A stretch of DNA of 64,000 nt from Hoeflea prorocentri. Lineage in GTDB: Bacteria > Pseudomonadota > Alphaproteobacteria > Rhizobiales > Rhizobiaceae. The stretch lies in assembly GCF_027944115.1 (NCBI RefSeq), contig NZ_JAPJZI010000001.1, positions 248,001 to 312,000 on the forward strand, given 5' to 3'. The notes under the pieces were generated by a model. The model was not told the DNA's origin. It worked only from the letters and a program-made list of their open reading frames with translations, and ran no database searches. Every line of letters begins with the position of its first letter. Position 1 is the first letter of the stretch. The translations under genes and the position numbers were made by a program. This document shows positions 42,255 to 52,139 of this stretch, one piece after another.

Positions 42255-42568
42255 CTGACGTCGATCAATTCTTCGCCGGGTAGGAGACGACGACCCGTCT
42301 TCCGGGCCTCAATCAGCGCACAACGCCTGAGTTGAAGGGTAAGGTTTTGATGGTCTCCGCCGAAACCAGCCGCTATGAACTCACAGTTGCCGCTTTCTTC
42401 ACCGCCCGCCTCAAACTCCAGCCGGGTGAGGAGGAAAAGGCCAGCGGCAATATCCTGCTGCCGGGCACGCCCGTTGAGGCCCCCATCACAACCGACGACC
42501 GCACCATCCTTTCCTACCTCGTCAAACCTATTCAGGATCAAATCGCACGAGCGCTAAGGGAAGAGTGA
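42255..42568 (+). pseudogene. 3' remnant of a type I secretion HlyD gene
   Basis: The frame DVDQFFAG, TAG, then RLPGLNQRTTPELKG, and RTILSYLVKPIQDQIARAL reproduces the last 100 or so residues of the membrane fusion protein ending at 55164, with scattered substitutions and an in-frame TAG near 42284. Everything upstream of it is missing. It is part of a longer repeated block (42255-42856), so a paralogous secretion locus was probably lost here by deletion. Confidence 0.75.
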
Positions 42569-42856
42569 GGGGTGAAGAGAAATGCAATGGCTGTTGGCAG
42601 AGGGCGTCCGTAAGCGGTTTGTCGATCCGCCGCTCTGCCAACAGGTTGCCAAACGCTTTTGTGGGACTGCGAAGGGTTGGCTTTTTGAAGTCTGACAGAC
42701 AGGTATTTGACGTTGATGTTCCAACGCCGGATGACCAGGACGTCTCGATGACAAACTTCCCGAGCGGCGATACGACGGCCGATCCGGAAAGGGATCAAAC
42801 CCGCCCCTGAAGCCATTAGATTGATAAGACTATCGAGTGTCGGTCTCGGTGGTTGC
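42255..42856. repeat. About 600-bp imperfect direct repeat, left copy
   Basis: The block carries the HlyD 3' end, its stop codon and about 290 bases of downstream sequence. It matches 54852-55455 in the same order and orientation, with numerous point differences and small indels. Both copies end with GTCGGTCTCGGTGGTTGC and then diverge at once. The two copies enclose the RTX secretion locus. Confidence 0.8.
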
Positions 42857-43619
42857 CAGCCCCCGCAACCCAGTTTGGTCTAGGAATATCCAGTTGGATC
42901 AAATATCAACCAAAACGGTTGGTGGTCTGCCATTTGTTGTTTGACCAGATATCCGTGATTTGGCAAGTGGATTCAGATTGTTCTGCAACCAACAATTCTT
43001 GAGATCATTGAAGCCGGAGTGGTTTAGGATGTCTACGCATTAAGTGCGGACAACCCGGAAGCACTTGAGAGAGGTGCACGGTATGACTATGCGAGATGTG
43101 TAATTTCTACCATTGAGCACCCGAGAAACGAGTAAAATTGTCTGCTTGATGCAGGATACGTCTTCACGGCTATACATACTGCGTTTCTACCTATGCGATT
43201 GTAGATAGCGAGTCCAGCGATTAAGTCACTTTCTTTCAATAATTAGAGCATTTGGGTGGGCAGACGTGGTGTTCTGTTGTTTCGTGGGCGTTCGCATGGT
43301 GCGGGCCGCCATAAATCAAGTTTGAGTTAAATCTCTTAAAAACAAAGATTTAAAACCTGCCCGGTTACTCAAATTCATCCGGGGTCAATAGAATTTCATT
43401 CTTCCTATATGACGGAATCATGAAGATCAGCTTGGTTTTCAAGCGCCGCCTGTGACATTTTACGTGTTGAAACACGGTGTAACCGCGCTGAAGTCGATTC
43501 CCTTATTGCAACCTTGAATTTTATCCCTAAGGTTGGCGGCGAACGAATCAGATGGGATTGCCGATTACTTGCGTTTGAAACTCGTTCGTCCCGCCAATTA
43601 ACTTTGAAAGAGCTGAGAT
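42857..43619. other. 763-bp non-coding region before the RTX locus
   Basis: Just after the repeat, the sequence GTTGC-N8-GCAAC (42852-42869) forms a small hairpin around a CCCCC tract. A frame at about 42960-43134 reads like protein (KWIQIVLQPTILEIIEAGVV, a TAG, then DVYALSADNPEALERGARYD…) and could be a remnant of an unrecognised gene. From about 43320 on the composition turns AT-rich toward the small membrane protein. No other gene is seen. Confidence 0.4.
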
Positions 43620-43976
43620 GTGATCTCTTTTTCAGACATTAAGATAGTTGTTGCAGTACTTATTCGAGAACCGTTTTTCTACCTGGCTATTTCTATAGTA
43701 TCATTGAATACAATTATCAGCAATAAATATATATCAATTATTACTATATTTATATCAATTTCATTTTCTTATTCATATAAAATGTATCTAAGGTGCAATT
43801 CAAAAAATAGAAGCGGAATAGCTTCTAATGTTTCTGTAATAGTGATTTCTTCTGTTGTATATTTTTATATGATTATGTCGTATAGGAGTATTGCGGTGCA
43901 ATTATTGGTCGCAATGTCTCTTTTGATGCCAGTAATATTAGTTATGCCCGATTTAAGGGCGAAGAATAACAAGTAA
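43620..43976 (+). CDS. Small AT-rich membrane protein of unknown function
   Basis: 118 residues starting with GTG. About three or four hydrophobic stretches are seen (around 8-30, 32-52, 70-90 and 93-110: FFYLAISIVSLNTII, ISIITIFISISFSYSY, VSVIVISSVVYFYMIM, LLVAMSLLMPVILV). The codon use is far more AT-rich than in all neighbours, suggesting recent acquisition. The stop is 24 bases before the start of the giant RTX gene on the same strand, so both may be one transcript. I recognise no family. Possibilities are an immunity or regulatory membrane protein for the RTX product, or an unrelated passenger. Confidence 0.55.
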   Translation: MISFSDIKIVVAVLIREPFFYLAISIVSLNTIISNKYISIITIFISISFSYSYKMYLRCNSKNRSGIASNVSVIVISSVVYFYMIMSYRSIAVQLLVAMSLLMPVILVMPDLRAKNNK

Positions 43977-44000
43977 AAATAAATATCAAGGATATCCGGA

Positions 44001-47000
44001 ATGTCATTCAATCAAAATGATCTAGATTCTGTTTCTCAATGGATGGACAATTACTTTGAGAATGAATTTCCGATAGATAATCCGCCATACTCCTTAACAA
44101 ATTTCGCAATTTGGACGGCCGATATTTTAGCTGCAGTTGTGGATATCGGATCACATAGCATTAACACACCGCAATCGCTTGCGGCGCTCTCTCGCTTCCA
44201 GAACTTGATGGCGACGGCGGGGTTAGTGGGAGCAGTCAGTCTAGACGCAATTGCTGCAGTTCAAGCATACCATGCTGGCGATAAAGGACTAGTTGATGCC
44301 CATCTGACAAAAATTGCCACAGGTTTGGCAGGTGCCCTTGTGGCTGCAGCCACGGCCGTGGTTTTCGCTCCGGCCGCATCCGTGATTACCTGGGCCGCTG
44401 TCGGCTATGCGATTGCTACAATAATATACGACTATTGGGAATTTTCGCCGGACGAAATGCAGAGATTCGTGCATGGAATCGAGCTGGCTTTTCAGGATAG
44501 CTGGGCGTGGCTTCTAGATCAGATAGATTTTAGCTTCCTGAGTGCCCTGTTCTACGATCCTCTCGTTCTCGATCTGGATGGGGATGGCGTCGAGCTTTCA
44601 TCTCTTAACGGTTCTAACGTCTATTTTGATTTTGACGCAGACGGACGTGCGGAGCGAACAGGCTGGGTAGCGGCCGATGACGGGTTGCTGGCAATTGATC
44701 TCAACGACAATGGCATTGTCGACGGCATAGGCGAACTCTTCGGCTCGGCGCAGACGGACGGTTTTGCAGTGCTGGAAATGTTCGACAGCAATGGCGACGG
44801 CATGATCGATGCCTCGGACGAAGCCTTTTCCAAGCTGCGCATCTGGCGTGACCTCAATCAGAACGGTGTGTCCGATGCCGGCGAACTGATGACACTTGCC
44901 GAAGCGGGCATTGAGAGCATCTCGCTGATCAGCAGTGAAGTGAATGGAACCAACAACGGCAACACGGTGGCGCGGCAGGCGGTCTTCAACTTCGTCAACG
45001 GGTCGACCGGCACAATCCAGTCGATCTTTTTCCAGACTGACCGTCAGGATACGGTCCTCGACAACACGCCTATCTTTACGGTCGATCCCGAGGTTGCCAA
45101 GCTGCCATCGCTACCGGGTTCCGGTCAGATTCACTCCACAGCCTATGTAGCGACCAACGATGCGGCCTTCGCTGCTGACTGGGCGGCGCTCACGAATGCC
45201 GCACCAAGTCTCACACACACGGAACTTCGCTCGCAGTTCACGGAATTGTTGCTGCGCTGGGCCGGTGTAGACGGCGAGATCGAGGGCTCTCGCGGTATCT
45301 ATGTCGATGCGCGGCACCTCGCCTTTGTCGAAAAGTATTTTGGCAATACCTATCGTGAGGTCGATCCTCGTGACAACACTTTGACAAACTCGCCCGGTGT
45401 TCAGCGGTTCGGCGGCTATATCGAGTCAAATTTCCAATCCCTCGTGGATATCATGCTGACACTGTTCACAGCGCAGACTATGCCGAGTGCCATCCTGCGT
45501 GGCGTTGATATCGCTGATTTCCTTACCGGGCCATACTTTGCGCATGGTGTGCTCAACTTTTCTGCAGAACTGCCGGTGGATGCAGACCCATCAGCCACGC
45601 TCGGTAATGTCGGTGGCGCCGCCCAGTTGATAGCAGGCAATGTGCCTGCCGGACACGGAGACGCTGTCGCCTTTGTAGAAAAGGCCTTTGCAGCGCTCGA
45701 AGGTATGGTGCACATCTCCTTTGGCGGTGATCGAGCTGCTTATTCAGCTGCGATGGCAACAGGCATCGCCGCGATCACCGATGCTGGAGCGCGCGCAGTA
45801 GCGCAGTCGATTGTCGACGGCAAAGCGGTCTTCGGCTCGGATGATGCGGACGCCATCGTCGCTTTTGCAGGAGACAATGTTTTTTCAGGTGGGCTCGGGG
45901 ACGATGTGCTTGTCTCCCATGAGGGCAATGACAGCTTCATTTACCGTAGCGGTGACGGAACCGACTACATCCGGGAGCTCTCAACCTCCCAGGCCGAAAC
46001 CGATATGCTGGAACTCGTCGATCTGCTTCCCGATGCGCTGACCTTCGAGCGGGTTGGCGACACACTGCATATACTGACCGGCAATGCCGGCGACAGGATT
46101 GTTGTCGAGGATTTCTTCAGAAACTGGGGGTCTGAAAACCGGGGTATCGACCTGATCCGTTTTTCCGACGGTTCGGAGATGGACCGGGAGGACATACGCG
46201 CAAAGACCGTCACGGTCAGCGACGGGCGCAACAACACGGTTGTCGATTCAGCGAATGACGATGTGCTGCGCGGCGGCACCGGTCACCAGCAACTGCAGAT
46301 TTCGACCGGAAATGATACGATCCTTTACGCAGAAGGGGACGGCCACGACACGATTGTCGATTCAAGCGGGCTTCAGGCCGAAAACGACACGCTCAAGCTG
46401 GCCGGGCTTTTGCCGGAAGACATTCAACTGTCGCGAGCCGGAGATTCGCTCATCATAACCGTTGTCGCCAGCGGCGAGACCATAACCGACACCAAATTCT
46501 TCCTGGAATCGGGCAACCCGGACAGCGTGAGCGGCTGGAATAATCACGGCTGGGGTATAGATCGTATCGAATTCGCAAACGGGGTGACCTGGAACCGGGA
46601 GGCGATTGCCCAGGAAACGGTGATCATGGGCAACGACAAGGTCAACGGGCTGGGCGGGTCCGGTCTCAACGACACCTTTGACGGCGGTGGCGGCAATGAC
46701 GGTTTTTCCGGCGAAGGCGGAAGCGATACTTATCTCTGGTCCAAGGGCGACGGATCGGATTCCATCAGCGATGATGAAGCCTCGACAGTCCCGGTCGACA
46801 AGCTGGTGCTTCGGGATGTTGCTGTCAGCGAAGTCGCGATCTCGCGTGCGGGCAATACTTTGCGTGTTACTGTTCTTTCAACCGGAGAGGTGATTTCGGT
46901 CAGGGACCAGTTCGCCGGCATGGCGTCCATGACGGCCGATCCGTTCGCCAGCGGCAAGGGTATTGAATATCTGGAGTTCAAAAACGGGATAAGCTGGGAC

Positions 47001-50000
47001 CGCGCCACACTCGCGGACAAGACGAAATATGGGTCCGTCGGAAAGAAGATCGATATCAAGACGACCTATGATAGCGGTAGTACTAGCGTCGGGATTCGGT
47101 ATTTCGAAGACGAGTTCGGCCGTTATGGCGATATCGTTCTTGCAGATGAGACTGTCGGCGCGGCCGGCACCGGTGGAGGCGGTTCCCCCAGCAGCGGTGT
47201 CAGCACAATTTCGATGGCGGCGGCCGGTATTCAGGTTGGCCAGGACGCCGTAGTAGACGATCCAGGCCTAAGCATCACCATGCCGACAAATCCGGATGGT
47301 CCGCTGAACACAATAGCGATCGGCAGCGAAAAGCACGATCTGATGGTTTGGGGATGGACGGGCGCAGACCCGGGACCCATTGATCCTTATGATCCGGGGT
47401 CTGCGGAAACAGGTAGCGGCGGCAGTGGTACGATTGAATACGGCCCAACGGAAATCGAATTCAATTTCGACAACAGCGGTCACAACGTCATTTATGGCAA
47501 AGAAGGAAACGATACCCTTGTCGGCGGCGAGGGTAATGACACCCTGTTTGGCGGGGCCGACAATGATGTTCTGTTCGGCGACGGAGCTGTTGCCGGGGAC
47601 ACATCGCATGTCGGCCACGATATTCTCCACGGCGGGGATGGCAATGACATGTTGTTCGGTGGCGCCGGAAACGATGTCCTGAAGGGCGGCTATGGTGCCG
47701 ATGTGCTTTATGGCGGCGACGGCTCGGATTACCTGGAAGCCTTTGGTGTTGAAAGCGATATTTTCCATGGCGGCCGCGGGGACGACCATATCAAATCGGA
47801 TGGTTTCGGAGCGCAGGGCAGCGGAAGCGACATTTACGTGTACCGCAGCGGCGATGGCAACGATATTCTCGAGGAGACGGCATCAATCAGCGGTGAAACA
47901 GATGTCTTGAAGCTGGTTGATATCAATGCTGATGGTATCGAGCTGTCCAAGGCCAGCAACAATGATGACCTACTTATCAAGGTGATTGCAACCGGCGAAA
48001 TTATCACCGACATAGATCACTTTCTGGACCTCGATTACACCAGTCCCGGGATTGAATTGATTGAATTTGCCGATGGATCAAGCTGGGACCGCGCGACAAT
48101 ATCGTCCAAGGCCTGGAACCGGGGCACAGATCTAAACGACTATATTTCGGATCCTTCGACTGGCGACAACATATTCTATGGCGGGCTGGGCGATGACTAT
48201 CTGAAGTCCGTGAGGAACAATTGGCTTACCACGGGCAACGATACCTATCTCTACCGAAGCGGCGACGGCAATGATGTCATCGAAGACGGTTCAACAGAGT
48301 ACGGTGAGACTGACAGGATCAAATTCGTCGATATAAATGCCGATGGTGTGGAGTTTTCAAAATCGACCGACAACCATGATCTGCTCATCAAGGTGCTGGC
48401 CACCGGTGAGGTAATCACGGCGCTGGATTTCTTCACAGTGAACGAAACTTCGCCGGGACTTGGGATTGAACTGATCGAATTTGCAGATGGGACGATCTGG
48501 GATCGGTCGACGATCATTCCGAAGGCGTGGAAGCGCGGCACAGAAACCAACGATTTCATTTCTGATAACGCGACTGACGACAATGTTTTTTTTGGCGGGT
48601 TGGGGGATGACTACCTAAAGTCGGTCAGGAATGTCTGGCTCGAAACAGGAAATGATACCTATCTTTATCGCAGCGGCGACGGCAATGATATCATCGAAGA
48701 CGGTACCAGCACAGCAAGTGAAGTGGACACACTGAAATTCGTCGATATCAACTCGGACGGCGTCATGCTGTCAAAGTCGACTGACGGCGACGACCTTATT
48801 GTCAAAGTCATTGCGACCGGTGAGACAATTACCGCTCTTGACTCCTTTGAAACCGGTTTTTCGGCCGGCAAGGGGCTGGATCAGATCGAGTTCGCCGACG
48901 GCACGGTCTGGAACCGGCAAGCCATCCTTTATTGGTCGGGTCAGGGGTCTGTTTTCTTTGAGGGAACATCCGGTAACGACACTATTATCGGGTCGCGTTT
49001 CGATCAGAACCTCAGCGGTCTTGCCGGGGACGATGTGATCGATGGCCGGGACGGAAGCGATATCATCTTTGGCAATGAAGGGGATGACCGCTTGCTCCTC
49101 AGCCTTGCTAGCGTTGGTACATTGGACACGCTGGATGGCGGAGCGGACATCGATACCGTTGATTTTTCTTCCTTCAACGCGGCGGTGTCTGTTGACCTCG
49201 TTCAAAATGATGGGGAGGCGCTGACGTCAGATGGTGTTTCAGTTCATGGCAGCGTCACGCTCCGGCAAATTGCCACCTTGCAAAATATCGAGAATATTGA
49301 TGGGTCCGAACATTCTGACTCCTTGTCGGGGGACCTGGGCAATAACAAGATCTCCGGCTTGGCTGGAGACGATTTCATCGATGGCCGTTCAGGCAATGAT
49401 GTTCTGGAAGGCGGCCAGGGCAATGACACGCTCATCGGATATATCGGCAACGATACCCTCGATGGAGGAGATGGCGACGATGTACTGACAGGTGGCCTGG
49501 ACAATGATCTTCTTATAGGCGGGACAGGCAATGACATATACATTTACGCAAAGGTCGACGGTTCAGACGAAATCATAGAAAGCAATGACCAGACCGATAT
49601 AAACGAGCTTCATGTTTCTGATGCTGTTCCATTGGATATCCTTTTTGAGAAGCGAGGTCCGGATCTGGCATTGAAGTTTCACGAAACCGGTAATCAGATC
49701 ATGATCCGGGATCAGTTCGCGACGGGCAAGCCTGGCATTTCGGTCTTCAAGTTCTCAGACGGTACGATTTGGGGAGTTGCTGATTTGTTGATCGCGGTGG
49801 CCGCAGGGCCGCGCCCGGAAAGCGACGATGTCATTGTCGGTGATAATGGAGCCAATGTCCTGGATGCCGGATTGGGCAATGACAGGCTGCACGGCAATGA
49901 CGGCTCTGATACTTATATATTCTATCGCGGTGACGGTCAGAACCTGATTGAGGACAATGGCTGGCGCGATACCGACCGGCTGATCATTCATGACTATACG

Positions 50001-52133
50001 CCTGCGGAAACACTTTTTGCCTCCGCAAGCAACGACACCCTGATGATTACCTTCGTGGGAACCACCGACCAGATAACCATTGTCAATACTCTGGACGACA
50101 ATGGCGCGGACGAAATCGAGCAGATCGTGTTTGACGACGGCACCATTATGAATATGGACCAGGTTCGTGTCATTTTGACCGCCAATCAATCGACCGATGG
50201 CGATGACACGATCACCGGTTTTACAAATAACAATACCCTGGAAGGCGGGCTGGGCAATGACCGGCTTCACGGAAAGGATGGATCCGACACCTATGTCTTC
50301 AACGCAGGCGATGGCCAGGACCTCATTGAAGACAATGGCTGGCGCGATACGGACCGACTGGTCATTCATGGATACACACCCGCCGAAACCAGTTTTGCCC
50401 GGACGAGCAATGACACACTGGTGATTACGTTCGCCGGCAGCACGGACCAGATCAGTATTGTCAATACACTGGACGATGACGGTGCAGACGAGATCGAACA
50501 GATCGTGTTTGATGACGGCACGATCCTTAATATGGATCAGGTTCGTGCAATCATGATCGCTGATCAGTCGAGCGATGGCGATGATACGATCATTGGTTTT
50601 TCCAATAACAATACGCTGCAAGGCGGCCTGGGTAATGACACACTGCATGGCAACGACGGATCAGATACCTATGTGTTCAATGCCGGCGACGGTCAGGATG
50701 TGATCGAGGACAACGGCTGGAGAGATACTGATCGGCTGGTTATCCATGGTCACAACCCCTCAGATCTTATCCTCTCGACCAGCTCCAACAACACACTGAT
50801 TATCGGCTTCAACGGCAGCAGTGATCGAATCACGGTCGTCAACACCCTGAGCGGCGATAACCAAGATGCCATCGAGCAAGTCGTCTTCGATGATGGCACT
50901 GTTTATTCCATGTCGGATATGGCCAGCCTGGTCAGTAGTCAGGCTGCAACCGGAATGCAGATTAACGGAACTGCTGGCGACGATTCCCTAAGGGGTACCA
51001 ATGGTGGTGACGTCATAGATGGCGGATTGGGCGCTGACTCGCTAGTGGGTGGGGATGGCGACGATCGCATCATCATAGATGAGAATGACGTCTGGTATTC
51101 CGGTGATGCCGGCATCGACACCGTGGTATACAACGGATCGGCCAATATCCAGTATGCACTGGAGCAAGGCCAGTTTGAGAACGCCGAGATGGGCTCCGGA
51201 AACGATACGATCTGGGGTGGTGCCGCAGACAATATCATCCACGGTGGGGCCGGTGATGACACCTTGCACGGCAATGGCGGCAATGACATCCTTGAAGGCG
51301 GAGCCGGAGCGGATTCCCTAATGGGTGGTGATGGTGATGACCGCATCATCGTTGATGAGTTCGATGTCTGGTTTGCCGGTGATGCCGGCGTTGACACCGT
51401 TGTTTACAATGGCTCGGCGAACTTCCAGTACGACCTTGATATGGGTGGTTTTGAACACGCCGAAATGGGGTCGGGCAACGACCAGATCTGGGGTGGAGTG
51501 GTGGACAACCATATCCATGGCGGTGCCGGCGACGATACAATCCAGGGCTTTGGCGGCAACGACATCATCGAAGGTGGTGCGGGTGCCGATTCGCTGATGG
51601 GTGGTGACGGTGACGATCGCATTATTGTGGATGAATTCGATGCGTGGATTTCAGGAGATGCAGGTATCGACACCGTTGTCTACAATGGATCGGCGAACTT
51701 CCAGTATTACCTCGACACAGGCGCATTCGAGCATGCCGAGATGGGGGCCGGCAACGACACCATTTGGGGCGGCGCATCGAACAATAACATCCATGGTGGT
51801 GCAGGCAATGATACACTGCTTGCCTATGCCGGTATCGATACCTTGAATGGCGGCCTTGGCAACGATACGCTGACCGGCGGCGCGGACACTGACAACTTCA
51901 TCTTCGACGCTGATTTCGGCAATGATGTCATCACCGATTTCACGGCGGGTGCGGCGTCTGACGATGTGATCGAGTTCCGCGGGATTGCCGGTCTTGCGTC
52001 CTATGCGAACGTGCTTGTCAAAGCGGCCGACAACGGCACGGATACGACGATCACGCTGGATGTCGACAACACGATCGTCCTGCAGAACGTGCTGGTATCG
52101 GAGCTTCATTCCGACGACTTCCGCTTCGCGTAA
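44001..52133 (+). CDS. Giant RTX calcium-binding protein secreted by type I system
   Basis: 2710 residues. Residues about 80-145 are hydrophobic (AGALVAAATAVVFAPAASVI). About 186-300 is an EF-hand-like calcium segment (DPLVLDLDGDGVELSS, then DSNGDGMIDASDEAF). From about 620 on, glycine- and aspartate-rich RTX nonapeptides (GGEGNDTLFGG) alternate with hemolysin-related beta segments. Three internal tandem arrays are seen: about 411-414 bp from 47841, 378 bp from 49875 and 276 bp from 51024. The C-terminal hundred residues, with DNFIFDADFGNDVITDFTAG and ending HSDDFRFA, form the type I secretion signal region. The cognate exporter follows by 6 bases. It is likely an adhesin, biofilm matrix protein or cytolysin-like exoprotein; no catalytic domain is recognised. 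Confidence 0.92.
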   Translation: MSFNQNDLDSVSQWMDNYFENEFPIDNPPYSLTNFAIWTADILAAVVDIGSHSINTPQSLAALSRFQNLMATAGLVGAVSLDAIAAVQAYHAGDKGLVDAHLTKIATGLAGALVAAATAVVFAPAASVITWAAVGYAIATIIYDYWEFSPDEMQRFVHGIELAFQDSWAWLLDQIDFSFLSALFYDPLVLDLDGDGVELSSLNGSNVYFDFDADGRAERTGWVAADDGLLAIDLNDNGIVDGIGELFGSAQTDGFAVLEMFDSNGDGMIDASDEAFSKLRIWRDLNQNGVSDAGELMTLAEAGIESISLISSEVNGTNNGNTVARQAVFNFVNGSTGTIQSIFFQTDRQDTVLDNTPIFTVDPEVAKLPSLPGSGQIHSTAYVATNDAAFAADWAALTNAAPSLTHTELRSQFTELLLRWAGVDGEIEGSRGIYVDARHLAFVEKYFGNTYREVDPRDNTLTNSPGVQRFGGYIESNFQSLVDIMLTLFTAQTMPSAILRGVDIADFLTGPYFAHGVLNFSAELPVDADPSATLGNVGGAAQLIAGNVPAGHGDAVAFVEKAFAALEGMVHISFGGDRAAYSAAMATGIAAITDAGARAVAQSIVDGKAVFGSDDADAIVAFAGDNVFSGGLGDDVLVSHEGNDSFIYRSGDGTDYIRELSTSQAETDMLELVDLLPDALTFERVGDTLHILTGNAGDRIVVEDFFRNWGSENRGIDLIRFSDGSEMDREDIRAKTVTVSDGRNNTVVDSANDDVLRGGTGHQQLQISTGNDTILYAEGDGHDTIVDSSGLQAENDTLKLAGLLPEDIQLSRAGDSLIITVVASGETITDTKFFLESGNPDSVSGWNNHGWGIDRIEFANGVTWNREAIAQETVIMGNDKVNGLGGSGLNDTFDGGGGNDGFSGEGGSDTYLWSKGDGSDSISDDEASTVPVDKLVLRDVAVSEVAISRAGNTLRVTVLSTGEVISVRDQFAGMASMTADPFASGKGIEYLEFKNGISWDRATLADKTKYGSVGKKIDIKTTYDSGSTSVGIRYFEDEFGRYGDIVLADETVGAAGTGGGGSPSSGVSTISMAAAGIQVGQDAVVDDPGLSITMPTNPDGPLNTIAIGSEKHDLMVWGWTGADPGPIDPYDPGSAETGSGGSGTIEYGPTEIEFNFDNSGHNVIYGKEGNDTLVGGEGNDTLFGGADNDVLFGDGAVAGDTSHVGHDILHGGDGNDMLFGGAGNDVLKGGYGADVLYGGDGSDYLEAFGVESDIFHGGRGDDHIKSDGFGAQGSGSDIYVYRSGDGNDILEETASISGETDVLKLVDINADGIELSKASNNDDLLIKVIATGEIITDIDHFLDLDYTSPGIELIEFADGSSWDRATISSKAWNRGTDLNDYISDPSTGDNIFYGGLGDDYLKSVRNNWLTTGNDTYLYRSGDGNDVIEDGSTEYGETDRIKFVDINADGVEFSKSTDNHDLLIKVLATGEVITALDFFTVNETSPGLGIELIEFADGTIWDRSTIIPKAWKRGTETNDFISDNATDDNVFFGGLGDDYLKSVRNVWLETGNDTYLYRSGDGNDIIEDGTSTASEVDTLKFVDINSDGVMLSKSTDGDDLIVKVIATGETITALDSFETGFSAGKGLDQIEFADGTVWNRQAILYWSGQGSVFFEGTSGNDTIIGSRFDQNLSGLAGDDVIDGRDGSDIIFGNEGDDRLLLSLASVGTLDTLDGGADIDTVDFSSFNAAVSVDLVQNDGEALTSDGVSVHGSVTLRQIATLQNIENIDGSEHSDSLSGDLGNNKISGLAGDDFIDGRSGNDVLEGGQGNDTLIGYIGNDTLDGGDGDDVLTGGLDNDLLIGGTGNDIYIYAKVDGSDEIIESNDQTDINELHVSDAVPLDILFEKRGPDLALKFHETGNQIMIRDQFATGKPGISVFKFSDGTIWGVADLLIAVAAGPRPESDDVIVGDNGANVLDAGLGNDRLHGNDGSDTYIFYRGDGQNLIEDNGWRDTDRLIIHDYTPAETLFASASNDTLMITFVGTTDQITIVNTLDDNGADEIEQIVFDDGTIMNMDQVRVILTANQSTDGDDTITGFTNNNTLEGGLGNDRLHGKDGSDTYVFNAGDGQDLIEDNGWRDTDRLVIHGYTPAETSFARTSNDTLVITFAGSTDQISIVNTLDDDGADEIEQIVFDDGTILNMDQVRAIMIADQSSDGDDTIIGFSNNNTLQGGLGNDTLHGNDGSDTYVFNAGDGQDVIEDNGWRDTDRLVIHGHNPSDLILSTSSNNTLIIGFNGSSDRITVVNTLSGDNQDAIEQVVFDDGTVYSMSDMASLVSSQAATGMQINGTAGDDSLRGTNGGDVIDGGLGADSLVGGDGDDRIIIDENDVWYSGDAGIDTVVYNGSANIQYALEQGQFENAEMGSGNDTIWGGAADNIIHGGAGDDTLHGNGGNDILEGGAGADSLMGGDGDDRIIVDEFDVWFAGDAGVDTVVYNGSANFQYDLDMGGFEHAEMGSGNDQIWGGVVDNHIHGGAGDDTIQGFGGNDIIEGGAGADSLMGGDGDDRIIVDEFDAWISGDAGIDTVVYNGSANFQYYLDTGAFEHAEMGAGNDTIWGGASNNNIHGGAGNDTLLAYAGIDTLNGGLGNDTLTGGADTDNFIFDADFGNDVITDFTAGAASDDVIEFRGIAGLASYANVLVKAADNGTDTTITLDVDNTIVLQNVLVSELHSDDFRFA
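49875..51008 (+). repeat. 378-bp (126-residue) tandem repeat array, three units, inside the RTX gene
   Basis: Units begin at 49875, 50253 and 50631, each with GLGND…LHG, GSDTY and the RDTDRL motif, and are nearly the same by eye. They are recently amplified RTX modules. The third unit becomes less similar toward its end. Confidence 0.8.
51024..51851 (+). repeat. 276-bp (92-residue) tandem repeat array, three units, inside the RTX gene
   Basis: Units begin at 51024, 51300 and 51576 and share SLMGGDGDDRIIVDEFD-type and DTVVYNGSAN segments. The second and third are the most alike. Confidence 0.8.
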
Positions 52134-52139
52134 ACCGGT

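Noticed and set aside
42332-42568. Independent 78-residue gene
   Set aside because: It is a copy of the C-terminus of the fusion protein and continues upstream in the same frame past a stop, so it is a remnant.
49875-51851. Regular repeats that could suggest a CRISPR array
   Set aside because: The units are 378 and 276 bp, in coding frame, without short direct repeats and unique spacers. They are protein repeats.
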